Shown here piece by piece: positions 1-8,848 of a stretch of DNA of 53,427 bases. Under the pieces are notes generated by a model. That model saw only the letters and a list, made by a program, of their open reading frames with translations, was not told the origin of the DNA and did not search any database. Origin of the DNA: Chloroflexota bacterium (GTDB taxonomy: Bacteria > Chloroflexota > Chloroflexia > Thermomicrobiales > JADLAZ01); assembly GCA_020849725.1 (NCBI GenBank), contig JADLAZ010000067.1, forward strand, positions 1 to 53,427, given 5' to 3'. Each line of letters starts with the position of its first letter. Within the stretch, counting starts at the first letter, position 1. The position numbers and the translations under genes were made by a program.

Positions 1-1473
1 GGCGAGGTGGTCGATACCTTCTGGGTCACCGACGTCGCCGGCGGCCGGCTGGCCGGCGCCGAGCCGATCCACGCGCTGCGGGTGGCGACGGCGCTGATCA
101 AGCAGTTCACCTACCTGCTGCCACGCTCGCCCGACCCCGGCCAGGCGCTGCGCCAGTTCAATGCGCTCATCGGCCAGATGCTGTCGCGGCCGCAGTGGAC
201 GGCCGAGCTGGCCGATCTGGAGCGCCCGGCCGTGCTGCAGAACCTGGCCGATCTGATGGGCGTCAGCCGCTTCCTCTGGGAAGACTTCCTGCGCATGCAG
301 CACGAGAACCTGTTCCCGGTGCTCGTCGACGTGCCGGCGCTGAACGCGCCACGGCCGCCGGCGGTGCTGCGTGACGACCTGGCCGGTCGGCTGGCTGGCG
401 CCGCGCCGGACGCGCGCGTCGACGCGCTGAACGCCTTCAAAGACCGGGAAATGTTCCGCATCGACCTGCGCCACATCACCGGCCGCAGCGATTTCGCCCA
501 ATTTGCCGAGGAGCTGTCGGACCTGGCCGAGGTGACGGTGGCGGCTGGAGCCGACCTGGCGCTGGCCGGGCCGCGCGCGGCACATGGCGAGCCGCTCCTG
601 GCTGACGGCCGGCCCTGCCCATGGGCCATCGCCGGGCTGGGCAAGTTCGGCGGGCGCGAGTTGGGCTTCGGCTCCGACCTGGAGCTGGTCGTCGTCTACG
701 GCGATGAGGGCATCACCAGCGGCCCGGCGCGACTGCCGAACTCGGAGTTCTTCAGCAGGTTCGTGCAGACCTTCCTGGGCATGCTGCGGGCGCGGCAGGA
801 GGGTATCTTCGAGATCGACCTCCGCCTGCGGCCACACGGCAAGGCCGGACCGCTGGCCTCCACCGCCGCCGGCTTTGCCCACTACTACCTGGCGCGCGGC
901 GACGCCGAGCAGTTCGAGCGCATGGCGCTGGTGCGGCTGCGGCCAGTAGCCGGCGATGCCGCCATCGGTCGGCAGATGCTGGCGGCGCGCGATGCCTTCG
1001 TCTACTCCGGGCAGCCGCTGGACCTGGCCAACGTTCGCCACCTGCGCCGCCGCCAGGCGACGGAGCTGGTGCCGAGTGGCAAGGTCAACGCCAAGTACAG
1101 CGACGGCGGCCTGGTCGACGTTGAATACTACGTCCAGGCCTGGCAGATCGGCGTTGGTCATGCCGACCCGGCGGTGCGCGTGACCAACACCCTGTCGGCG
1201 ATCGCGCACCTCTGCGCCGGCGGCCACCTGCGCCCGGCATTGAGCGAGCAATTGAGCGCCGCCTACAGTTTTCTGCGCCGGCTGATCGACGCGCTGCGCG
1301 TCGTGCGCGGCAATGCCAAGGACCTGACGTTGCCGCCGGCTGACGCGCGCGAGTTCGCCTACCTGGCCCAAAGACTGCGCGCTGCCAGTGCGGCTGAGCT
1401 ACGCGCCGCCATCACCACCCACATGGGCATCGCGCGTGACCTGTGGGCTGCCGACCCACCGCCAGGCGCGTAG
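1..1473 (+). CDS. glnE: GlnE-like glutamine synthetase adenylyltransferase, 3' part
   Basis: This is the C-terminal 490 residues of a gene that begins left of the window; the reading frame is open from base 1. It resembles GlnE, which adds and removes AMP on glutamine synthetase in nitrogen control. The nucleotidyltransferase signature GKFGGRELGFGSDLEL lies near visible residue 213, the second acidic motif FEIDLRLRP near residue 270, and the family's GG(L/I)xD(I/V)E motif appears as SDGGLVDVEYYVQ near residue 370. The first residues, VVDTFWVTD, look like the end of an ACT domain of the kind found in GlnD. The protein may therefore carry one catalytic half plus an ACT domain rather than the usual two halves. 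Family assignment is good; the exact substrate (GlnA or PII) is open. Confidence 0.8.
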   Translation, partial: GEVVDTFWVTDVAGGRLAGAEPIHALRVATALIKQFTYLLPRSPDPGQALRQFNALIGQMLSRPQWTAELADLERPAVLQNLADLMGVSRFLWEDFLRMQHENLFPVLVDVPALNAPRPPAVLRDDLAGRLAGAAPDARVDALNAFKDREMFRIDLRHITGRSDFAQFAEELSDLAEVTVAAGADLALAGPRAAHGEPLLADGRPCPWAIAGLGKFGGRELGFGSDLELVVVYGDEGITSGPARLPNSEFFSRFVQTFLGMLRARQEGIFEIDLRLRPHGKAGPLASTAAGFAHYYLARGDAEQFERMALVRLRPVAGDAAIGRQMLAARDAFVYSGQPLDLANVRHLRRRQATELVPSGKVNAKYSDGGLVDVEYYVQAWQIGVGHADPAVRVTNTLSAIAHLCAGGHLRPALSEQLSAAYSFLRRLIDALRVVRGNAKDLTLPPADAREFAYLAQRLRAASAAELRAAITTHMGIARDLWAADPPPGA

Positions 1474-1535
1474 GGTGCGCAATAACTGGCGCGACGAGCG
1501 CCTGTGGCAGACCAATGCAGTTGAGGGAGGCGACG

Positions 1536-2540
1536 ATGGCCAACGATCCAGGTGGGCGCGCCCGACGATCGGCGCTGCCGACGCCCAGTCCACAGGCACG
1601 CCGCGGGTGCCTGACCGGCGCGCTGGCGCTCGGTGGCGGCCTGATTGTGGTCCTGCTGCTCTCGCTCTTCCTGTCCTCGGCCACGGTGCAGGCCGGCTAC
1701 GTCGGGCTGGTGCTCACCTTCGGCCGGGTCGAGCCGGTCACGCTGCAGCCCGGCTTCCACCTGGTCATGCCGATCGTCCAGCGCATCGTCCAGGTCGACG
1801 TGCGCGTCCTGCCGCACACCTTCAAGGACATCGATGCCGCCAGCCGCGAGTTGCAGAGCGTCAAACTGAGTGGCACGATGAACTACCATCTCGATCCAGC
1901 CCGCGCAGCCATGCTTTACCAGACGGTCGGCCTCGACTTCGCCGACAAGGTGATCGACCCGGCCTTCGCCGACTTCGTCAAGGAGGTCGTGCCACAGTAC
2001 GCCGTCACCGACATCCTGACCAAGCGTGATGAGATCCGGGCCAAGGCTCGCGAGAAGCTGGCGGCCAACCTCGACCGGTACGGCATCGTCATCGACGACA
2101 TCTACATCTCGAACATCACGTTCTCACCCGACTACCAGTCGGCGATCGAGCGCAAGCAGACGGCGCAGCAGAACGTCGAGACGGAGCAGCAGATTCTGCG
2201 CCAGAAGGAGATCCAGGCTCAGCAGACTATCGTCGATGCCAAGGGGCGGGCTGAAGCGGCGGTGGCGGCGGCCGAGGGCGAGGCGAGGGCGAACCTGGCG
2301 CGGGCGGCCAGTATCACCCCGCAACTGATCGAGTATCTGCGCTGGACGCGCTGGGATGGTCGCCTGCCGATGGTGAACGGTGGCGCCACACCGCTGATCA
2401 CGCTGCCGCCGGAGGCGCCCAGCGGTGCGCCCGCGTCCGGCTCCACGGCAGCGCCGGCGGCGCCGGCCGCACCGGCTCCCGCGCCCACGGTCGCCGCGCC
2501 GCGCCCCGCGCCAACTGCAACGCCGACCGCCCGTCCATGA
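1536..2540 (+). CDS. SPFH/prohibitin-like membrane protein
   Basis: This 334-residue protein starts at an ATG preceded by GGGAGG at 1525-1530; the longer open frame back to 1443 would overlap glnE and lacks such a site. Residues about 25-50 form one hydrophobic membrane anchor. An SPFH (band 7/prohibitin) domain follows to about residue 240, including AGYVGLVLTFGRV and the KRDEIRAKAREKL segment. A charged, Gln/Glu/Ala-rich coiled-coil stretch covers about 205-280, and the tail after 290 is Ala/Pro/Thr-rich and probably disordered. Family members form membrane-associated oligomers that organise membrane proteins or proteases. It lies 62 bases after glnE and may be cotranscribed with it. Nothing local indicates its partner. 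Confidence 0.85.
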   Translation: MANDPGGRARRSALPTPSPQARRGCLTGALALGGGLIVVLLLSLFLSSATVQAGYVGLVLTFGRVEPVTLQPGFHLVMPIVQRIVQVDVRVLPHTFKDIDAASRELQSVKLSGTMNYHLDPARAAMLYQTVGLDFADKVIDPAFADFVKEVVPQYAVTDILTKRDEIRAKAREKLAANLDRYGIVIDDIYISNITFSPDYQSAIERKQTAQQNVETEQQILRQKEIQAQQTIVDAKGRAEAAVAAAEGEARANLARAASITPQLIEYLRWTRWDGRLPMVNGGATPLITLPPEAPSGAPASGSTAAPAAPAAPAPAPTVAAPRPAPTATPTARP

Positions 2541-2620
2541 GCCACGCCCTGGTTTCTGGTGGCGCGCGCCAGCGCCAATGCGACGTGGCCCTCACCACCC
2601 AGCACCCAGCACTCACCTGA

Positions 2621-5533
2621 CTACACGCCGAAGGCGCTGGTGCCGCCAGTGGCGGCGCCGCCGTAGTTGAAGTACATCACCCGTTCTACGAGAACGCCGC
2701 CGGGCGCGCCGGTGGCAACGGTGACGCGCGTGCCGAACACCTGGCCGGGGCCGAGGCCGGCGCCGGTTGGGTCGTCGGCGCGGTGGACAGCGACGGTCGT
2801 GCGCTGGCGTGGGGCCAGATTGAGGCCACGCGTCACGGTCGAGCCATCGGCCTTCAGGTACGCGATCGTCACCGCCACCGGCTCCGACTGCGGGTTCTGG
2901 AAGGTCAGGTACTGCTCGAAGCCAGCGCCGGTATAGCCCTCGGCCATCACAACGCTGGCGCCGGGCGCGATCAGGCCGGTGGCGCCCAGCACATTGTGGC
3001 CGCCGTCGACGCCGCCGAGCGACAGCCCCTGGTAGAGAAAGTACATCGGCCGCTCGACGACGCTGTCGACGTCGGTCTCGACCGTCGTCGCGTGCGCCCG
3101 GCCGCGTCCCAACCCGCCGGGCGCGGTCGCTGAGTGGAACGGTTCATGCACGGCAACGGTAATCCGACTGCTGGCCGGCAGTGGCACCTCGCGCACCGTC
3201 GGCTCGGGCTGCCCCTCGACGAAGTAGCGGATGGTGGCCAGACCGGCGGTCGGGTTCGGGTTCTGGATGGTCAGGAACTCGTCGAAGCCAGCGCCGGTAT
3301 AGCCCTCGGCGAAGTGCCAGGCGCGGGCCGGTGCGATCGCACCCAGCGTGGCCGTGCCGCCAGTCACCGTGCCGACGCTGGGGCTGCTGTAACGGAAGTA
3401 CATCACCCGCTCGGCGATGATCGGCGTGGCCGTCGCCGTCGACAGGCGGGCCGAGAAGGTCTGTCCCAGACCAATGCCGCCGCCGGCGGCCGGGCCGTGC
3501 GCGGCCACGGTGCGGCGCTGGCGCGCGCCGACGTCGACCAGACGCTCGACGGTCGTGCCGTCGATCAGGTAGTAGGTAATCGTCACCGCGGCCGTCGTCG
3601 CGTTCGGGTTCTGAATAGTGAAGTAGGTATCAAAGCCGGCGCCGGTGTAGCCCTCGGCGAAGTACCAGGCCGCGGCCGGCGCGGTCGCGGCCACGCCCAG
3701 GTGGCCGCCATCGACGCCACTAACAGCGGCAATGCCCGGCCGGTTGTAGGCGGCACGCGCTGCACCACCACCGTAGCCGGTGAAGTACATTGGCCGTTCG
3801 GCCACGAACGCGGCGTTGCTCTCCAGCTTGAGCGACAGCTCTTTACCGACGCCTGCCGCCTCATCGATGGCCAGTGTCACGCGCTGGCCGGGGGTGACGC
3901 GCAGCAGCGTGCCCGGCACGCCGGACGAGCCGTTGGCATACTGGAAGGTAACCGCCACCGACACGGTCGCGGTGCCGGGATTAGCCACGGTCAGGAACTC
4001 GTCGAAGTCGCCGCCGGTGTAGCCTTCGGCCAGGTACCGGGTCGTCGTCGCCGCCGGCAGGGCATAGGCCAGGGTCGGCGCCGGCGTGAACACTGGCCCA
4101 ACCTGCCCGAGCGCGTCGACCAGGCGAACGTAGAGCGGGTGACTGGCGCGGCCCCAATTGCCGCCGGCCCCGGGATTGGCCAGGTCGATATCGATCGTCC
4201 GATCGACCGTCCGGGTGGGTGGCTTGACCTCGGCGGCGGTCACGTAGTTGACGCCGTCGAGACTGTACTGGATCGCCGCGACGCCGGCCGGCTCGCCAAC
4301 ATCGGCGACATCCGTGCCCTGGACGCGGGCGGTCGTGCGCTGCCCACCGGCTGCGGGCGCGACGAAACCGGTGACGGCGGTGACGTTCGGCGGCTGGGTA
4401 TCGCGCCGGCCGGCGACGACGCGATGGAAGCGCGCCACGCCATTCTGAATGAAGGCCAGGTTGACCTCACCGTCCCAGGTGACGCCGTAGCGCTGCCAGC
4501 GGGTGGTGTAGCCGCTGCCGTTATCAGCGCCGAGACGCTCGGGGTCACCCCAGCCGGCGCTGGTGCGCGTGTTTTGCCAGATCTCCCGCGAGTTAGCGCG
4601 GTTGTAGACGAGATAAAGGGCACCGGTGGCCGATAGCGCCAGTGATGGATACTGCGGACCGTTCGTGTAGCCCGGGCACTCGATGTAGGGCCAGTAGGCT
4701 GTGCCGGTGTAGCGGCGATAGCAGAGGAGACCGTCCTGCTGCCAGGCAAAGTGGACGATGCCGAATCGGTCAGCCAGGACATCCGGCACGGCCGGCGCGT
4801 CGGCATCACCGGTCGACAACTGATGCTGCGCCTCAAGGGTCCAGCTCTCAAATGACGCATAGCGCGAGTAGAACGCGCGACGAGCCGAGCGCAGGCCATA
4901 GGCGATGTGAACGCGCCCGTCCGGCGACACCGCCAGCGAGCCGGCAACGCGCTGCCCGACCGGGACCGAGCGCACGGCGCTCCAATTGCCGGTCGTGCCC
5001 TGGCGCCGCCGAACACCCAACTGGTTATCAGTGTCCTCGAAGACAACGTAGACGTAGCCAGCGCCATCGACAGCCAGCCCCGGCTCGAGGCACGGGCCGG
5101 CGCCGCACAGATGGCCGCCGTCGTGCCAGTTAGCAGCCACCGTCGGGTCGGCGCCGGCGGCCACCCAGCGGTAGTAGACGCGCCGGTTGTCGGCCTGGCC
5201 AGCCCAGAAGACGACATGCAAGCCGCCATTGGCATCAAAGGCGATGCGGATCGTCTCCAGGTAGCCGCTGTGGTTGCCACTGTAGATGACGATCTCAGAC
5301 GTCCAGGTCGTGCCGTCGAGGCTGCTGGCGACCCGGACCTGATTCAGGCTGCCGATATCGCTGCGCCAGGCGGCAGTCAGGCGGCCATTGGTCGGGTGCT
5401 TCGCCACCGCCGCCCAGAGATCGGAGTTGTTGCCGTCGATCGAGATGAGCTGCCCGAAGGCTAGTGCCGGGGACGGTGGCAGGACAACGGCGGCAACCAG
5501 GACGGCGACCAGGGCGACAATGACACGGCGCAC
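2621..5533 (-). CDS. Secreted beta-propeller protein with four AEGYTG-type repeats
   Basis: The chosen start is the GTG at 5533, preceded by GAGGAG at 5540-5545 (spacing 6). It gives 970 residues that open with a clean signal peptide, MRRVIVALVAVLVAAVV, ending near PALA. Residues about 27-390 contain sialidase-like blades (for example LHVVFWAGQ, VYVVFEDTDN, VHIAYGLRS, LYLVYNRAN), suggesting a beta-propeller. An Ig-like segment covers about 395-490. Four repeats of about 120 residues follow, each beginning AEGYTGxxFxxxLTxxNP and closing with a (V/A)ERxMYF motif. Similar repeats occur in exported proteins of Chloroflexota. No catalytic residues or sorting motif are evident, so a binding or surface-layer role is an inference. 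It is divergent from the transporter operon. Confidence 0.8.
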   Translation of the reverse strand: MRRVIVALVAVLVAAVVLPPSPALAFGQLISIDGNNSDLWAAVAKHPTNGRLTAAWRSDIGSLNQVRVASSLDGTTWTSEIVIYSGNHSGYLETIRIAFDANGGLHVVFWAGQADNRRVYYRWVAAGADPTVAANWHDGGHLCGAGPCLEPGLAVDGAGYVYVVFEDTDNQLGVRRRQGTTGNWSAVRSVPVGQRVAGSLAVSPDGRVHIAYGLRSARRAFYSRYASFESWTLEAQHQLSTGDADAPAVPDVLADRFGIVHFAWQQDGLLCYRRYTGTAYWPYIECPGYTNGPQYPSLALSATGALYLVYNRANSREIWQNTRTSAGWGDPERLGADNGSGYTTRWQRYGVTWDGEVNLAFIQNGVARFHRVVAGRRDTQPPNVTAVTGFVAPAAGGQRTTARVQGTDVADVGEPAGVAAIQYSLDGVNYVTAAEVKPPTRTVDRTIDIDLANPGAGGNWGRASHPLYVRLVDALGQVGPVFTPAPTLAYALPAATTTRYLAEGYTGGDFDEFLTVANPGTATVSVAVTFQYANGSSGVPGTLLRVTPGQRVTLAIDEAAGVGKELSLKLESNAAFVAERPMYFTGYGGGAARAAYNRPGIAAVSGVDGGHLGVAATAPAAAWYFAEGYTGAGFDTYFTIQNPNATTAAVTITYYLIDGTTVERLVDVGARQRRTVAAHGPAAGGGIGLGQTFSARLSTATATPIIAERVMYFRYSSPSVGTVTGGTATLGAIAPARAWHFAEGYTGAGFDEFLTIQNPNPTAGLATIRYFVEGQPEPTVREVPLPASSRITVAVHEPFHSATAPGGLGRGRAHATTVETDVDSVVERPMYFLYQGLSLGGVDGGHNVLGATGLIAPGASVVMAEGYTGAGFEQYLTFQNPQSEPVAVTIAYLKADGSTVTRGLNLAPRQRTTVAVHRADDPTGAGLGPGQVFGTRVTVATGAPGGVLVERVMYFNYGGAATGGTSAFGV
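2640..4040 (-). repeat. Four in-gene repeats of about 360 bp (AEGYTG module)
   Basis: The AEGYTG codons recur near 4022-4036, 3648-3662, 3300-3314 and 2933-2947, a spacing of about 360-375 bases. Each unit also carries a conserved (V/A)ERxMYF segment about 85-100 residues later. The repeats are in frame and diverged at protein level, so they are duplicated protein domains rather than a recent DNA amplification. Confidence 0.75.
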
Positions 5534-5802
5534 AGGCGACTCCTCAGCAGAGATAACGAGGCCGCCGGGGATGAGGCGACCACGGCGCGGGGGCGCCACG
5601 GTAGCCGGTCGCCGGGACGGTTGTCAACCGGGTCACATGGCGCTCATCCCTCAGACCGTACGCGACCAATGGCATCGGTGGTGCTGCGGGCTACCCGGTA
5701 TCCCTGGATGGTCGTTGCATTGCCTCGACAGCCAGGTATGATGGCAGTGCCCCCGCGCCGTCTAAGGCCAGTGTCGGCCGCGCCATGGCGCCATGCCGGT
5801 GC
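5534..5802. other. Divergent intergenic region
   Basis: The region separates the minus-strand secreted-protein gene from the plus-strand transporter operon. It contains the GAGGAG ribosome binding site of the secreted-protein gene (5540-5545). I see no convincing coding sequence and could not identify a clear minus-strand promoter. The operon promoter begins at 5803. Confidence 0.5.
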
Positions 5803-5831
5803 TTGACACGGCCCGGCCACCTGCGTATCGT
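5803..5831 (+). promoter_or_regulatory. Sigma-70-type promoter of transporter/catabolic operon
   Basis: A perfect -35 TTGACA (5803-5808) and the -10-like TATCGT (5826-5831) are separated by exactly 17 bases. Transcription would start near 5838, giving a leader of about 60 bases before the lipoprotein ATG at 5901. Confidence 0.65.
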
Positions 5832-5856
5832 GCTGTCATCATCCGCCAACCGATCG

Positions 5857-5874
5857 GCGCGCCATGTGGCGCGC
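5857..5874 (+). promoter_or_regulatory. Leader hairpin upstream of lipoprotein RBS
   Basis: GCGCGCC (5857-5863) and GGCGCGC (5868-5874) form a perfect 7-bp stem with the loop ATGT. It ends 12 bases before the AGGAGGA ribosome binding site (5887-5893). It could stabilise the messenger or tune translation; it is not followed by a T-run, so it is not a terminator. Confidence 0.4.
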
Positions 5875-5900
5875 GGTACAGCTATCAGGAGGACCAGACG

Positions 5901-7625
5901 ATGAACCGGCCCATCTTCCCGCGCGTGTCTCGTCGTCGCTTGCTGGCGCTGACCGGCGGCGGCCTGTTGCTGGCCGCCTGCGGCGCACCGGCCGCGCCCA
6001 AGCCCGCCGAGCCGACCAAGCCGGCCGCCGCCGCGCCGACGACCGCGCCGGCCGCAGCCCCGACGACGGCTCCAGCCGCCGCGCCGACCACTGCTGCCGC
6101 GGCCAAGCCGACGATGGCCGCGCCCGTTGCCGCCGCGACGACCGCGCCGGCGTCGGTCAAGCCGACCGGTGGACCGGCCGGCGAGATCATTATCGCCCGC
6201 GGCGGCAATCTGCGGGGCGTCGATCCGCACGCCGTCGTCGGCCTGTACGAGGGCGAGCTGCTCAGCCACATCTACGAGCCGATGGTGCGCTTCAAGCCAG
6301 CCACGCTCGAGCCGATCGGCGTGCTGGCCGAGAAGTGGGAACAGTCGCCCGACGGCAAGACCTGGACCTTCTATCTCAAGAAGGGCATCAAGTTCCAGAA
6401 TGGCGAGGAGGTCACCGCCGACGCGGTCCGAAAGACCTACGAGCGCGTCTTTACCCAGACCGAAGGCAACGCTTTCAATCAGATCAAGGGCAAGATGGAG
6501 CTGTCGGGCCTGGTAGTGAAGGACCCCTACACCGTCCAGATCACGATGGTCAACCCGGTGCCGAGCCTCGCCCTGGTGCCGCCGGCCTTCGCTTCCGTCA
6601 TCTCGCCCAAGGCGATGCAGGCCGACCCGGAGAAGTTCTGGGAGAAGCCCGGCGCCGGCTCCGGCCCCTGGCAACTCGTCTCCTGGAGCCGTGATCACCT
6701 GGAGGCCGATGCCTGGCCCGAGTACCGCGACAAGAGCGTCAACCTCATCAAGAAGCTGAAGTACCGGGTCATCCTGGAAGATGCCACCAAGCTGGCGGCG
6801 CTCAAGACTGGCGAGGCCCACGCCATCGATCAGGTGCCGATCGAGCAGGTCGCGGCGATGGAGAAAGACCCCAACTTCCGCATCCTGCGCGCCAAGACGA
6901 CCGACGCCATGCACTTGAATCTGAACACCCAGAAGGCGCCGTTCGACAACGCCAAGGCGCGCGAGGCGGTCATGTACGCGATGGACCGCGAGGCGCTGGT
7001 CAAGACGATCCTGGGCGGCGCGGCCGAGGTCATCAGTCAACCAGCGCCGGTCGGCTTCCTCGGGCACAATCCCGACTTGAAGCCGTACCCATACGACCCG
7101 GCCAAGTCGCTGGCGCTGCTCAAAGAAGCCGGCATCCAGACGCCGGTCAAGGTCACGCTCATCCAGCCAAACGCCTGGTTCCCGAAGGTGATCGAGGTGC
7201 CGCAGGCAATCGCGGCGATGATGCGTGAGGCCGGCTTCGACGTGACCGTCCAGCCGTTGGAAGGTGGCGCCTTCACCGAGGCGCGCCGCGGCAGCAAGTA
7301 CGACCTGGCGTTCATGCAACTCGGCTTCGGCTCCGACCCCGATGCCTCGGTCTACACCGGCCGCATCCTCAACGACTACTGGGGCACCGGCTACGAGAAA
7401 CTGCCGGAGGCCAAGCCCGTCCTCGACAAGATCGTCGCTGCGCGCGGCGAGCTGGACCCGAAGAAGCGCAACCAGCTCTATCAGGAGATCGAGGCGGCGT
7501 TGTACAAGAGCGGCCCGCGCGTCATCCTCTATCGCAACACGTACATCTGGGGCGTCCTGCCCAAGGTGAAGAACCTGACCGTCTGGGAGTCGACCTACGA
7601 GATCAAGGGAACTAGCCTGGAGTAG
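5901..7625 (+). CDS. ABC importer substrate-binding lipoprotein (SBP_bac_5 family)
   Basis: The ATG at 5901 follows AGGAGGA with spacing 7 and gives 574 residues. The N-terminus has a twin-arginine-like SRRR stretch and a lipobox LLAACG with the acylated cysteine at residue 27. Residues about 29-90 are an Ala/Pro/Thr linker, which is usual for Chloroflexota lipoproteins. The rest is a cluster C (peptide/nickel/oligosaccharide) binding protein, with segments such as EKWEQSPDGKTWTFYLKKG, GSGPWQLVSW and REAVMYAMDREALVKTILGG. It captures the solute outside the membrane for the two permeases encoded next. The enzymes downstream suggest a sugar-acid or modified-sugar ligand rather than a peptide, but this is inference. 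Confidence 0.93.
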   Translation: MNRPIFPRVSRRRLLALTGGGLLLAACGAPAAPKPAEPTKPAAAAPTTAPAAAPTTAPAAAPTTAAAAKPTMAAPVAAATTAPASVKPTGGPAGEIIIARGGNLRGVDPHAVVGLYEGELLSHIYEPMVRFKPATLEPIGVLAEKWEQSPDGKTWTFYLKKGIKFQNGEEVTADAVRKTYERVFTQTEGNAFNQIKGKMELSGLVVKDPYTVQITMVNPVPSLALVPPAFASVISPKAMQADPEKFWEKPGAGSGPWQLVSWSRDHLEADAWPEYRDKSVNLIKKLKYRVILEDATKLAALKTGEAHAIDQVPIEQVAAMEKDPNFRILRAKTTDAMHLNLNTQKAPFDNAKAREAVMYAMDREALVKTILGGAAEVISQPAPVGFLGHNPDLKPYPYDPAKSLALLKEAGIQTPVKVTLIQPNAWFPKVIEVPQAIAAMMREAGFDVTVQPLEGGAFTEARRGSKYDLAFMQLGFGSDPDASVYTGRILNDYWGTGYEKLPEAKPVLDKIVAARGELDPKKRNQLYQEIEAALYKSGPRVILYRNTYIWGVLPKVKNLTVWESTYEIKGTSLE

Positions 7626-7664
7626 CGGTCACCGAGCGCCGGGCGCGGGAGGAACGGGTGAACC

Positions 7665-8585
7665 ATGGCGACCTATGTCCAGCGGCGGCTCGCGCAGGCG
7701 GGCCTGGTCGTCATTGGTCTGACGCTGGTCGTCTTCTTCCTCGCCCGCCTGGCGCCCGGCGATCCGGTTGATCTAATGCTGCCGCCCGACGCACTCCCCG
7801 AGGAGCGCCAGTCGATGCGCGAGCGGCTCGGGCTGGACAAGCCGCTGCTCGTTCAGTACGGCGTCTTCCTGCAGCACGCCGTGCAGGGCGACTTCGGCCG
7901 CTCGCTCTATTACCGCAAGCCCGTGATCCAGATCATCGCCGAGCATCTGCCGCGCACGCTGCTGCTGGCCAGCGCGGCGCTCGTCATCTCGCTGACGCTC
8001 GCCATTCCCATCGGCATCCTGGCGGCGATCAAGCGCGACAGCATCCTCGACTACCTCGGCACACTGCTGGCGTTGCTGGGCCAGTCGTTGCCCGGCTACT
8101 GGCTCGGCCTGATGTTGATCCTGCTGTTCGCCGTCCAATTGCGCTGGCTGCCGACCTCTGGCTACGGGACGCCGGCTCACCTGGTGCTGCCGGCGGTGAC
8201 GCTCGGCGTCGGGCTGATGGCAATCGTCATGCGCCTGACGCGCTCGGGCATGCTCGACGTGCTGAACGAGGACTACATCCGCACCGCCCGGGCCAAGGGG
8301 CTGGCGACGCCGAGCGTCGTGCTGCGCCACGCCCTCAAGAACACGCTCATCCCACTCGTCACTGTCGTCGGCCTGCAACTCGGCAGCCTGCTGGCCGGCG
8401 CGGTCATCATCGAAACCGTCTTCGCCTGGTCGGGCGTCGGCCTGGTGCTGGTGACGGCCATCGGCGCGCGCGACTACCCGCTCATCCAGGCCGGTGTCCT
8501 GTTCGTCTCGATCATCTTCGTCTTCACCAACCTGCTCGTCGATCTTCTCTACGCTGCCCTCGACCCGAGGATCTCGTACCAGTAG
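7665..8585 (+). CDS. ABC importer permease, DppB type
   Basis: This 306-residue membrane protein starts at an ATG after GGGAGGA. The N-terminal helix (LVVIGLTLVVFFLARLAPGDP) is typical of the first permease of dipeptide/nickel importers. Several further hydrophobic helices follow, and the cytoplasmic EAA loop that docks the ATPase reads RTARAKGLATPSVVLRHALK near residues 206-226. It ends in LLYAALDPRISYQ, the usual family C-terminus. It lies 39 bases downstream of the binding protein and pairs with the DppC-type permease downstream. Confidence 0.93.
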   Translation: MATYVQRRLAQAGLVVIGLTLVVFFLARLAPGDPVDLMLPPDALPEERQSMRERLGLDKPLLVQYGVFLQHAVQGDFGRSLYYRKPVIQIIAEHLPRTLLLASAALVISLTLAIPIGILAAIKRDSILDYLGTLLALLGQSLPGYWLGLMLILLFAVQLRWLPTSGYGTPAHLVLPAVTLGVGLMAIVMRLTRSGMLDVLNEDYIRTARAKGLATPSVVLRHALKNTLIPLVTVVGLQLGSLLAGAVIIETVFAWSGVGLVLVTAIGARDYPLIQAGVLFVSIIFVFTNLLVDLLYAALDPRISYQ

Positions 8586-8848
8586 TGTCAGTAGACGAAG
8601 TCGAACGAGTCGGGTCATGAGAACACTGTCCATCCGTCATCTCAGTGAACGCCAGGGTTCGGCCCGCGCCGGCCGCCCATGCCAGCCAACGGACCGACGA
8701 GATGGCGGCATGCGCCGGCATGACAGTCAGATGACAATCAGCGGCGCCCTCCCTGGCGCCTGACCGGGCAGCTCCAAGGGCCGCCCCTTCCAATCGGCCC
8801 ACTCGCCAACTCGCTCTCTCCCACCTATCTCGAAAGGACCCGTACCCT
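8586..8848. other. Gap between permease genes with repeat remnants
   Basis: This 263-base gap is unusually long for partner permease genes. It holds no credible gene. A GGCGCC-CTCCCT-GGCGCC hairpin lies near 8743-8760. A short duplication of CGGCATG (8706-8712 and 8716-8722) may be a remnant of a dispersed palindromic element; a similar cgtgccggcatg string occurs at 10974-10985. GAAAGG before the next start acts as ribosome binding site. Confidence 0.4.

Noticed and set aside
1443..1535. Extended N-terminus for the SPFH protein overlapping glnE
   Set aside because: The ATG at 1536 has a good GGGAGG site and starts just before the membrane anchor; the extension looks like non-coding sequence.
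3134..4636. Plus-strand open frame of 500 codons inside the secreted-protein gene
   Set aside because: It is antisense to the AEGYTG repeats; its apparent internal repeats only mirror those of the real gene.
5691..7319. Long minus-strand open frame of 542 codons opposite the lipoprotein gene
   Set aside because: It is antisense to a clear binding-protein gene, has His/Arg/Gly-rich low-complexity composition and no family motif; long antisense frames are expected in GC-rich DNA.
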